Assembly (NCBI RefSeq): GCF_000203915.1
Contig: NC_008391.1
Span: 806,001 to 870,000, forward strand
From: Burkholderia ambifaria AMMD
GTDB taxonomy: Bacteria; Pseudomonadota; Gammaproteobacteria; Burkholderiales; Burkholderiaceae
DNA: 64,000 nt
Direction of reading: 5' to 3'
Shown: positions 15,671 to 23,759 of the stretch, in pieces
Position numbering within the stretch: position 1 is the stretch's first letter
Layout: every line of letters starts with the position of its first letter
Made by a program: the position numbers and the translations under genes
Notes under the pieces: generated by a model
Seen by the model: only the letters and a program-made list of their open reading frames with translations
Database searches by the model: none
Told to the model about the DNA's origin: nothing

Positions 15671-18261
15671 GAGCGCCGACCTCCAGCCAGCAGGGACAGG
15701 TCCGCGAGCGTGACGAACACGCCGACCGAGCCCGAGGCCGCGAGATAGCGCGGCTCCCAGTGCGGCTCGAACTTGCTCTTGAATGCACGCAAGCCACGGA
15801 AGTTGTAGAAGCGGCCGCCGAAGCGCCAGACCATCAGCCCGAACCGGTGCCACGGCGACGGCATCTTCGCCGCCCCCATCCCCGAGAACGGCGCGATACC
15901 CAGGCTCAGCTTGAGGAACCCCGCTTCCTTCAGATGCAGCGCGAGCTGCGTAAACAGATACTCCATCGCATACGGCGACGCTTCCGGCAGGTGACGCATC
16001 ACGCCGACCGTCGCCTCGGTGTTGAGGTCGGTCGTCATGAACGTGACGAACGCGATCGGCTTGTCGGCCTGGCGCACCAGCATCACCGACTGCGTCGCGA
16101 GATAGCCGTCGTGGAACGCGGCCACCGAGAAGCTCTTCTCGCGCGCATCGCGGCTGTCGAGCCAGCCGTCCGAGATGTCGCGCAGCGCCGGCAGCGCGGC
16201 CGGCACGTCGCACGGCGCGATCACCTCGACACTCAGCGCGTCCTTGTCGCCGCGGCGCAGCGCGTAGCGCAGGTGCGAACGGTTCGAGCCCTTCAGGTCG
16301 AACCGGTCGAGCGCGATGTGCGCTTCCTCGCCGAGCTTCATCAGCGTGAGCCCCGCGTCGAGGTACAGCGGCAGCGCGTTCGCGCGCACCTGGTAGAACG
16401 CCGCGCGGCCGCTGTGCGCATGCGCCAGCGCAATGAACTTGCTGATCAGCGCCGGCCATTCCTCGCGCGGGCCGACCGGATCGTGCAGCGCGGCCCACGT
16501 GCGGCCGTTTTTCGCGTACATCAGGAACGCGCGGCGCGATTCGGAGAACAGGAACGACTTGTCGCCCATCAGCGCGAGGCCCGCATCGCTGCACTCCTGC
16601 GCGCGGATGATCTGCTCGGCGTCGAGCAGATCCTGCGCGACCGGCTTCACGAAACGGCCCGGCGCGGGGCGCAGCAGCTGCCACAGCGCGAACAGCGCGA
16701 CGAACACGCCGGACGCGAGCGTGGCGCGCAGCGCGCGCGGCGCCCGTGCGTCGAACGAGAAATGCGACCACAGATCGCGCGTGTACGGCACATCGCGGAA
16801 CGCGAAGCACAGCACCCACACCGCGAGGATCAGCACCATCGTCACCGACACGAACCAGCTCACCGTGAAGCGCTCGGCGAGCAGCGACGAATGCCGGCTG
16901 AAGCGGCGGCGGCTGACGAGCAGCAGCACCAGCAGCGTGCCGAGCACGCCGGCCTCGACGAACGCGAGGCCCTTCGCCAGCGACAGCGCGAGGCTCGCGA
17001 GCGTCAGCGCGAAGGTCATCCACCACGCGCCGTCCAGCCGGCGCAGCAGCCCGCGCGCGACGAACAGCAGCGCGACACCCAGCACGCTGCAGATCACCTG
17101 CGAGCCTTCGAGCACCCACAGCGGCACGATGTTGCGCAGGATCGCGATCCGATGCCAGAACGCGGGCGTCGCGCTCGAGATCACCAGCATCCCGCCGACC
17201 GCGAAGGTCACGAGGCTCAGGAACAGCGGCGCCAGTTGCGACACGCGCGCGGCCTGCCGCGACACGAGCCGGCGCCGCAGCGCGCGGCCCTCGAAGCCGG
17301 CCAGCAGGCCGGCCGACAGCACGAGCGGCACGCCGAAGTAGATCGCGCGATAGGCGATCAGCGCGGCGACCATTGCGTGCGCGGGCACTTCGCGGCCCAG
17401 CGTGAACACCATCGCGGCTTCGAACACGCCGATCCCGCCCGGCGTATGACCGATCATCCCGAGCAGCAGCGCGGCCGCGTAGACCGTGATGAAGGTCGGG
17501 AAGCCGACCGGCGCGACCGGCAGCAACACCCACAGCGTCAGGCCGGCGGCCACGACGTCGAGCACCGCGTAGACGACCTGCGCGACGAGGTCGCGCCGTG
17601 CCGGCACGTCGAACGCGAGCCATTTGAAGCGCGTGACGACCGGACGCGCGGTGTTGCCGCACAGCGCGACCACAACGGCCAGCACCACGAGCAGCGCGGC
17701 GCCGCTCCACGTGAGCACACCCGGTGCGACATGCAGCATCGCGGCGAGCGTCTGCGGCACGCAGACCATGCCGACCGCCGTCATCAGCACCAGCGCGAGT
17801 GCGAGCGTGCCGCTGGTGAATACCGTCATCCGGCCGATCTGCGCGGGCGTGACGCCCGACACGCCGTACACGCGCGCGCGCACGGCGCCGCCCGTGAGCG
17901 CGCCGAAGCCGGTCGCGTTGCCGAGCGCGGAGCCGGCGATCGAGCCGATCCACAGCGCGGCGCGCGGCACCTTCGCGGCGACGTAGCGTAGGCCCACCGC
18001 ATCGCGGGCGACGAGCGCGAGATAGCTGAGGGCCGTCGCGGCGAGCGATGCGCCCCATTCGCCGACGGACATGTGGCGCAGCTGGCGGATCACCGACCGG
18101 TAGTCGACGGATTCGGACAGGTGCTGGAAAACCACGATCAGCAGCAGGCCGATGCCGAGCGCGAGCAGCGGCGACAGCACGCGCTCGTTGCGGATCAGCG
18201 TCGACACACGGGCGAGCGCCGCCGCGGCGCGGCCGGGCGGACCAGAGTGGCGGGAAGACAT
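15667..18261 (-). CDS. mprF: Bifunctional lysylphosphatidylglycerol flippase/synthetase MprF
   Basis: An 864-residue protein of standard MprF length. The N-terminal half carries many membrane helices of the flippase domain (SYLALVARDAVGLRYVAAKV, GGIGVFEAAMVFTLGR, RAIYFGVPLVLSAGLLA). From about residue 530 comes the cytosolic synthetase (DUF2156) domain, with LALMGDKSFLFSESRRAFLM, GPREEWPALISKF and LSLGIAPFSGMG. It transfers an amino acid from charged tRNA to phosphatidylglycerol and flips the product outward. This lowers surface charge and protects against cationic peptides and acid. It is followed by acvB, the predicted opposing hydrolase. Confidence 0.94.
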   Translation of the reverse strand: MSSRHSGPPGRAAAALARVSTLIRNERVLSPLLALGIGLLLIVVFQHLSESVDYRSVIRQLRHMSVGEWGASLAATALSYLALVARDAVGLRYVAAKVPRAALWIGSIAGSALGNATGFGALTGGAVRARVYGVSGVTPAQIGRMTVFTSGTLALALVLMTAVGMVCVPQTLAAMLHVAPGVLTWSGAALLVVLAVVVALCGNTARPVVTRFKWLAFDVPARRDLVAQVVYAVLDVVAAGLTLWVLLPVAPVGFPTFITVYAAALLLGMIGHTPGGIGVFEAAMVFTLGREVPAHAMVAALIAYRAIYFGVPLVLSAGLLAGFEGRALRRRLVSRQAARVSQLAPLFLSLVTFAVGGMLVISSATPAFWHRIAILRNIVPLWVLEGSQVICSVLGVALLFVARGLLRRLDGAWWMTFALTLASLALSLAKGLAFVEAGVLGTLLVLLLVSRRRFSRHSSLLAERFTVSWFVSVTMVLILAVWVLCFAFRDVPYTRDLWSHFSFDARAPRALRATLASGVFVALFALWQLLRPAPGRFVKPVAQDLLDAEQIIRAQECSDAGLALMGDKSFLFSESRRAFLMYAKNGRTWAALHDPVGPREEWPALISKFIALAHAHSGRAAFYQVRANALPLYLDAGLTLMKLGEEAHIALDRFDLKGSNRSHLRYALRRGDKDALSVEVIAPCDVPAALPALRDISDGWLDSRDAREKSFSVAAFHDGYLATQSVMLVRQADKPIAFVTFMTTDLNTEATVGVMRHLPEASPYAMEYLFTQLALHLKEAGFLKLSLGIAPFSGMGAAKMPSPWHRFGLMVWRFGGRFYNFRGLRAFKSKFEPHWEPRYLAASGSVGVFVTLADLSLLAGGRRS

Positions 18262-18620
18262 AGATTGTTCAGTGGCGGTGCATAGCTTGTCGCGGCGCGG
18301 GACGGCCGGGCGGCGACGAATCTTGGTTGTTGTGCGAGGGCGGCCGGCTTAGGTCCAAAGCACGGGCGCCTGAATCAGAACTGACGAGTATACGGAACTT
18401 ATATTACAGAATCTTTCGGTCTCGCACCGGGCGGTTGGGCGCGGCAGGTGCATCAAATCATGCGCATGGTGCGCATCATACCGGGAACCGCCCGAGATTT
18501 TTCGTCGGTTGACTGACGAATCGCCCATTCGGGAAGAATTCTCCCGGCCGCCCCGCCCGAATGAGCAAAAACCGCGAGCCCGCGCGGGTTCAGCGAAAGG
18601 GGACGGATCTTGACGCGTCG
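18262..18620. other. 359-base gap between mprF and the next leftward gene
   Basis: No gene is visible. The middle (about 18385-18420) is the most AT-rich part and contains TATAAG-like sequence on the minus strand, the likely area of the mprF promoter, but no convincing -35 partner was found. The right side holds a separate terminator at 18567-18587. Confidence 0.35.
18567..18587 (-). terminator. Intrinsic terminator after the 144-aa secreted protein gene
   Basis: On the minus strand a CCGCG/CGCGG stem with a six-base loop is followed directly by TTTTTGC. It lies 34 bases after the stop of the gene at 18621-19055 and insulates mprF from it. Confidence 0.65.
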
Positions 18621-19055
18621 TCATTTCGCCCGCTCATGCTCCGCCAGCCCGATCGCCTTGTAGTCGTAGGTCGGGTAGAACTCGGTGCGGTAAGCGCCCC
18701 ACGCCGTGTCCTCGAGCACGCGATTGACCTCCCGCACGCGCGACGCGGGCAACCGCAACACGACGATCTGCCCGATCCCCATCGCCACGGTCCAGCTCAC
18801 CACCTCGACGCCCGGCGGCGGAAACGCCTTGTAGAACCCCTGCTTTGCAAGTTGCGCGTTCAGCTCGGCGAGCGGGCGCGACTGGTCGTGCTTGAGAAAG
18901 ACCGTCAGCAGCACCGCGTTGTCGGGCGTCGCGGCAGCCGTGCTCGTCGGCACGGTCGACGTCTGGCCGACAGCGGGCGCGCAGCCGAGTGCGGCGGCGG
19001 CCAGCGATGCGGTAATCACGAGGGTTCGAAGCGGGAAATTCCGGCGTGCCGTCAT
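18621..19055 (-). CDS. Exported hypothetical protein, possible lipoprotein, 144 aa
   Basis: The N-terminus (MTARRNFPLRTLVITASLAA, then AALGC) is a signal peptide with a possible lipobox ALGC. The mature protein reads AVLLTVFLKHDQSRPLAELN, then GFYKAFPPPGVEVVSWTVAM and GIGQIVVLRLPASRVREVNR. This looks like a small two-layer alpha/beta domain. I do not know the family. The start is placed at 19055 because CCAGGAG lies 7-9 bases upstream. It follows the nitrate reductase fusion gene in the same direction after 108 bases, so it may or may not be part of that operon. Confidence 0.75.
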   Translation of the reverse strand: MTARRNFPLRTLVITASLAAAALGCAPAVGQTSTVPTSTAAATPDNAVLLTVFLKHDQSRPLAELNAQLAKQGFYKAFPPPGVEVVSWTVAMGIGQIVVLRLPASRVREVNRVLEDTAWGAYRTEFYPTYDYKAIGLAEHERAK

Positions 19056-19163
19056 GACGCGACTCCTGGGCTGCGTGAGTGAAGCCGCCATCATGCGCCG
19101 TCCGGCGCATCGTTGCAGGGCCGGCCGTGGCGCCGGCACGATCCGACCGTGCCGCCGATACGC

Positions 19164-22100
19164 TCAGTACACGTCCCGCATGTAGCGCCGCGCCTTCGCG
19201 AGCCGCGCGACGTAATCGTTCGCGGCTTCGTCCGACATCCCGCCGTGCTCGGCGACGACCGCCTTCAGCGCGGTATCGACATCCTTCGCCATCCGCGCGG
19301 CGTCGCCGCACACGTAGAAGTGCGCGCCCTCCTCCAGCCACCTGTACAGCTCGGCGCCCTGCTCGCGCATCCGGTCCTGCACGTAGATCTTGTCGGCCTG
19401 GTCGCGCGAGAACGCGAGATCGAGCCGCGTCAGGAAGCCGCTGTCGCGCATCGCTTCGAGCTCGTCGCCGTAGTAGAAGTCGGTCTGCGCATGCTGCTCG
19501 CCGAAGAACAGCCAGTTGCGTCCGCGCGCGCCGCGCGCCTGCCGCTCGTGCAGGAAGCCGCGGAACGGCGCGACGCCCGTGCCGGGGCCGACCATCACGA
19601 CCGGCACGTCGCCGTTCACCGGCGGCCGGAAATGCGCGGACTTCTGCACGAACACCGGCACGCGTCCGTCGTCCGCGCGATCGGCGAGGAACGTCGACGC
19701 GACGCCTTTGCGCGCGCGCCGGCCGTTGTGATAGCGCACGGCCGACACCGTCAGGTGGATCTCGCCCGGGTGCGCGCTCGGGCTCGACGCGATCGAATAC
19801 AGCCGCGGCTGCAGCCGCTTCAGCATCGCGACCAGCTCCGCGCCCGACAGCTCGACCGGAAACTCGTGCAGCACGTCCGCCAGCTGTTGCCCCCACAACC
19901 ATTGCTTCAGGTCGGCCTTGCGATCGTCGCCGAGCAGCGCCTTCAGCGCGCCGTTCGCGCTGCGCGATGCAATGAACGCGAGCGTATCGGGGTGCGGGCG
20001 CGTGATGTCGAAGTGGCGCGCCAGCGCCTCGCCCAGGCGCATGTCGCCGACGCCGTCGATCGACACCGGCGCGTCGGCCTTCAGCGCGGTGACCGACAGC
20101 AACTCGTCGACCAGCTCCGGGCAGTTGGTCGGCCACACGCCGAGCGCGTCGCCGGCTTCGTATTCGAGGTTCGCGCCTTCGGTCGACAGCGACACGTAGC
20201 GCGTGTCCTTCGCGGCGCCCGGCCGGTTGAGCCGCAGGTTCGCGACGAGCTTCGACGGCGCCGGACGCGCCTTGGTCGGCAGCAGCCCCGACGCGCTCAA
20301 TCCGGCGGACGGCACCGCGTGCAGCGCCGCATCCGCATCCTTGATCCGGGCGACCACGCGTTCGAGCCACTGATCCGCCTCGCGCTGGAACTCGACGTCG
20401 CAATCGACGCGTGCGCACAAGCGCGCAGCACCGAGCTCCGCGAGCCGTGCATCGAGCCGGCGGCCGTGGCCGCAGAACTGGTCGTAGTTGCGATCGCCGA
20501 ACGCGAGCACCGCGAAGTGCACGCCGTCGAGGCGCGCGGCGCCGTCGGCCTGCAGCGCATCCCAGAACTCGCTGCCGTTGTCGGGCGCATCGCCGTCGCC
20601 GAACGTGCTCGTCATCAGCAGCACGTATTGCGCGCCAGCCAGCGACGCGACCGGATAGTCGGACATGCACGCGGTGCGGATCTCGAAGCCCGCATTCATC
20701 AGCTGCGTCGCGTAGTCCTCGGTCAGCGATTCGATGTTGCCCGTCTGCGACGCCCACAGCAGCACGACCTTCGGACGCGTGCGCACGATCCGCACGCCGC
20801 CGGGCGCGGCGGCCTCGGCCGGCAGCGCGGGCGCCGCACCCTCCGCCGGGTGGGCGGGCAGCGAGCGGCTGAACAGCCCCGCGAGCATCCCGTCGAGCCA
20901 GAACCGCACCGGCGGCGCGAGCGGCGCGCCGGCCGGCAGCACCGGCACGCCGCCTTCGCGCCGCCCCGCGCTCGCCTTCAGCCCGCTGACGAGGCCGGCC
21001 ACGTACAGGCGCTCCGCCTCGGTGAGCGGCGGCGGCGCGAGATCGGCCACGCCGAGCGCCGCCGCGAAAGTGTCGAGGTCTGCCATGTCGGATTCCTGTG
21101 AAGCCGTGATCTGCACCGATGCCGGCGCGGGCCGCGCATCGGCATCGGCCGCGCTGGCATCGGGCCGCGCCGTGTCGTCGTCGGCGGACGCGAACGCGTC
21201 CGTGTCGACGCGCGTCAGTGCGACCGCGCAGTATTTCAATTCGGGTTGCTGCGATTCCGGATCGATCGCGTCGTTCGTCACCGCGTTGATGCACAGGTCG
21301 TCGCCGTACACGTCGTTCCAGTGCATCGGCGCGAAGCAGTTGCCGCGCTGCACGCGCTCAGTCACGACGGCCGGCAGCACCGCGCGGCCGCGCGCCGAAC
21401 GGATCTCGACGCTGTCCTTCGTCGCGATGCCGAGCGCGCCCGCGTCGTCCGGATGCAGCTCGACGAACGGACGCGGATTGAGCTTGTTCAGCATCGGCAC
21501 CTTGCCCGTCTTCGTCATCGTGTGCCATTGATGCTGCAGCCGCCCGGTGTTCAGCACGATCGGGAACGTGTCGTCCGGCAGTTCGGCCGGCGCGACGTGT
21601 GGCCGCGCGAAGAAGCGCGCCTTGCCCGACGGCGTCGGGAACGCGATGCGCGGCGCATCGTGCCCGCCGTCGGCCGCGCGCGGCGTCTGGCTCACGCCGT
21701 CGTTCAGGTAGCGGATCGGGTGCCGCTCGCGCGCGGTGCCCGGCGCGACCGGCCATTGCACCGGGCCGTCGCGCAGCGCCGCATGGCTCGCGCCGCGCAG
21801 GTCGTAGCCGGTCGCCGGATTCGAAAAGCGCACGATCTCGTCGAACACGTCGGCCGCCGACGCATAGTCGAACGCATCGCCGAAGCCCATCGCGCGCGCG
21901 ACCTCCGCGACGATGCGCCAGTCGGGCAGCGCGTCGCCGGGCGGCGCGATCGCGGCGCGCATCAGCGTCATGTTGCGCTCGGAGTTGACCATCACGCCGT
22001 CGCCCTCGGCCCACAGCGCGCCGGGCAGCAGGATGTCCGCGTAGCGGTTGGTCTCGGTGTCGAGGAACGCGTCCTGCGCGATCACCAGCTCAGCGGCCTG

Positions 22101-23357
22101 CAGCCCCGCGATCACGTTCTGCCGGTTCGGCACGGTCGCGACCGGATTCGTGCAGACGATCCAGCACGCCTTGATGTCGCCGGCCGCCATCCGCTCGAAC
22201 AGGTCGACCGTGCCGTTGCCGGTTTCCTTGCGCAGCGTGCCGGCCGGCACGCGCCACAGGTTCTCGACGAAGCGCCGGTCGTCGTCGGACAGCACCGAGC
22301 GCTGGCCCGGCAGGCCGGCGCCCATGTAGCCCATCTCGCGCCCGCCCATCGCGTTCGGCTGGCCGGTCAGCGAAAATGGCCCGCTGCCCGGGCGGCAGAT
22401 CGTGCCCGTCGCGAGATGCAGGTTGCAGATCGCGTTGGTGTTCCACACGCCGTGCGTGCTCTGGTTGAGCCCCATGGTCCAGCAGCTCATCCATTCCTGC
22501 GCGTCGCCGATCCATTGCGCGGCCGTGCGGATGTCGGCTTCGGCGAGCCCCGTGATTTCGGCGACGCGCTCAGGCGTGTAGTCGGCGAGGAACGCGGGCA
22601 TCGCGTCCCAGCCTTCGGTGTACGCGTCGATGAACGCGGCATCGGTGCGGCCGTTCGCGTGCAGCAGGTGCAGCAGTCCGTTGGTCAGCGCGAGATCGGT
22701 GCCAGGCCGGATCTGCAGGAACAGGTCGGCCTTGTCGGCGGTGCCGGTGCGGCGCGGATCGACGACGATCAGCTTCGCGCCGGCCTTCACGCGATCCATC
22801 ATCCGCAGGAACAGGATCGGGTGGCAGTCGGCCATGTTCGCGCCGATCACGAAGAACAGGTTCGCGCGATCGAAGTCCTGGTACGACCCGGGCGGGCCGT
22901 CCGCGCCGAGCGACTGCTTGTAGCCGGTGCTCGCGCTCGCCATGCAGAGGCGCGAGTTCGACTCGATGTTGTTGGTGCCGACGAAGCCCTTCGCGAGCTT
23001 GTTCACGAGGTATTGCGCCTCGATCGACATCTGCCCCGACACGTAGAACGACAGCGCATCGGGCCCGTGCGTGTCGAGCACCGCGCGCAGCCGCCGCGCG
23101 GTTTCGGCGATCGCGTCGCGGGCCGGCAGCGGCACGAGATCGTCCTCCCGCGCGCGCCGCACGAACGTGCGATCGAGCCGCCCGGAGCGGCGCAACGCGA
23201 CGTGCGCGGACGAGCCCTTCGTGCACAGCCGCCCGAAGTTGGTCGGATGCTCGGAGTCGCCGGACACCTTGACGACCTCGCCATCCTCGACGTGCAGCAC
23301 CATTCCGCAGCCGACACCGCAGTACGGGCACACGCTCTTGATGGGGGTGGCGCTCAT
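19164..23357 (-). CDS. nasA: Assimilatory nitrate reductase fused to a CysJ-like NADPH flavoprotein
   Basis: A 1397-residue fusion. Residues 1 to about 735 are a molybdopterin nitrate reductase with an N-terminal [4Fe-4S] site (CPYCGVGC, GRLCTKG) and Mo-cofactor regions (FFVIGANMADCHPILFLRMM, GQPNAMGGREMGYM, LNTGRLQHQWHTMTKTGKVP). From about residue 865 comes a flavodoxin domain (LLWASQTGNIESLTEDYATQ, STFGDGDAPDNG), then an FAD/NADPH reductase like CysJ (LYSIASSPSAHPGEIHLTVS, GPGTGVAPFRGFLHERQARG). The protein should take electrons from NADPH through FMN/FAD to the Mo site and convert nitrate to nitrite in one chain. It is the last of the leftward nitrate genes after nirD. An in-frame ATG at 21086 with AGGA before it could start a separate flavoprotein. 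Confidence 0.93.
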   Translation of the reverse strand: MSATPIKSVCPYCGVGCGMVLHVEDGEVVKVSGDSEHPTNFGRLCTKGSSAHVALRRSGRLDRTFVRRAREDDLVPLPARDAIAETARRLRAVLDTHGPDALSFYVSGQMSIEAQYLVNKLAKGFVGTNNIESNSRLCMASASTGYKQSLGADGPPGSYQDFDRANLFFVIGANMADCHPILFLRMMDRVKAGAKLIVVDPRRTGTADKADLFLQIRPGTDLALTNGLLHLLHANGRTDAAFIDAYTEGWDAMPAFLADYTPERVAEITGLAEADIRTAAQWIGDAQEWMSCWTMGLNQSTHGVWNTNAICNLHLATGTICRPGSGPFSLTGQPNAMGGREMGYMGAGLPGQRSVLSDDDRRFVENLWRVPAGTLRKETGNGTVDLFERMAAGDIKACWIVCTNPVATVPNRQNVIAGLQAAELVIAQDAFLDTETNRYADILLPGALWAEGDGVMVNSERNMTLMRAAIAPPGDALPDWRIVAEVARAMGFGDAFDYASAADVFDEIVRFSNPATGYDLRGASHAALRDGPVQWPVAPGTARERHPIRYLNDGVSQTPRAADGGHDAPRIAFPTPSGKARFFARPHVAPAELPDDTFPIVLNTGRLQHQWHTMTKTGKVPMLNKLNPRPFVELHPDDAGALGIATKDSVEIRSARGRAVLPAVVTERVQRGNCFAPMHWNDVYGDDLCINAVTNDAIDPESQQPELKYCAVALTRVDTDAFASADDDTARPDASAADADARPAPASVQITASQESDMADLDTFAAALGVADLAPPPLTEAERLYVAGLVSGLKASAGRREGGVPVLPAGAPLAPPVRFWLDGMLAGLFSRSLPAHPAEGAAPALPAEAAAPGGVRIVRTRPKVVLLWASQTGNIESLTEDYATQLMNAGFEIRTACMSDYPVASLAGAQYVLLMTSTFGDGDAPDNGSEFWDALQADGAARLDGVHFAVLAFGDRNYDQFCGHGRRLDARLAELGAARLCARVDCDVEFQREADQWLERVVARIKDADAALHAVPSAGLSASGLLPTKARPAPSKLVANLRLNRPGAAKDTRYVSLSTEGANLEYEAGDALGVWPTNCPELVDELLSVTALKADAPVSIDGVGDMRLGEALARHFDITRPHPDTLAFIASRSANGALKALLGDDRKADLKQWLWGQQLADVLHEFPVELSGAELVAMLKRLQPRLYSIASSPSAHPGEIHLTVSAVRYHNGRRARKGVASTFLADRADDGRVPVFVQKSAHFRPPVNGDVPVVMVGPGTGVAPFRGFLHERQARGARGRNWLFFGEQHAQTDFYYGDELEAMRDSGFLTRLDLAFSRDQADKIYVQDRMREQGAELYRWLEEGAHFYVCGDAARMAKDVDTALKAVVAEHGGMSDEAANDYVARLAKARRYMRDVY

Positions 23358-23373
23358 GCGTGCTCCGGGGCTC

Positions 23374-23721
23374 TCAGGCGGCAATCCACACGAACCCGTC
23401 CTCGATCCGCGACGGATACGCGCTCACCGACTTCTCGGGCGCTTCCAGGCATTCGCCGGTACGCAGGTCGAAATGCTGTTTGTACAGCGGCGACGCGACG
23501 ACCACGCGCTCGCCGAGGCTGCCGATCAGCCCGCGCGACATCACGGCCGCCTGCGACACCGGGTCGACGTTGTCGATCGCGAACACGCCGCCGGCTTCAG
23601 CATGCGCGACGTGAAACACCGCGACCTGCTCGCCGTTGACGAGCGCGCACACGCCGGTGTTCGGCACGATGTCGTCGAGCGGGCACACACGGGTCCAGGA
23701 CAGGGGAAGACGATCGTTCAT
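23374..23721 (-). CDS. nirD: Nitrite reductase small subunit NirD
   Basis: A 115-residue Rieske-like protein (RVCPLDDIVPNTGVCALVNG, AVFHVAHAEAGGVFAIDNVD, PLYKQHFDLRTGECLEAPEK). Like other NirD proteins it lacks the Rieske Cys/His ligands. It is the small subunit of NADH-dependent assimilatory nitrite reductase. It sits between nirB and the nitrate reductase gene with gaps of 38 and 16 bases, consistent with one operon. The start at 23721 was chosen because it gives the normal NirD length. Confidence 0.92.
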   Translation of the reverse strand: MNDRLPLSWTRVCPLDDIVPNTGVCALVNGEQVAVFHVAHAEAGGVFAIDNVDPVSQAAVMSRGLIGSLGERVVVASPLYKQHFDLRTGECLEAPEKSVSAYPSRIEDGFVWIAA

Positions 23722-23759
23722 GATGGGCTCCTTGGAAAAGACGCGGGTGTCGGTCAGGG

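Noticed and set aside
15760..17991. 743-codon plus-strand frame opposite mprF
   Set aside because: Low-complexity Arg/Gln/His sequence, no family match; antisense artefact of the mprF coding frame.
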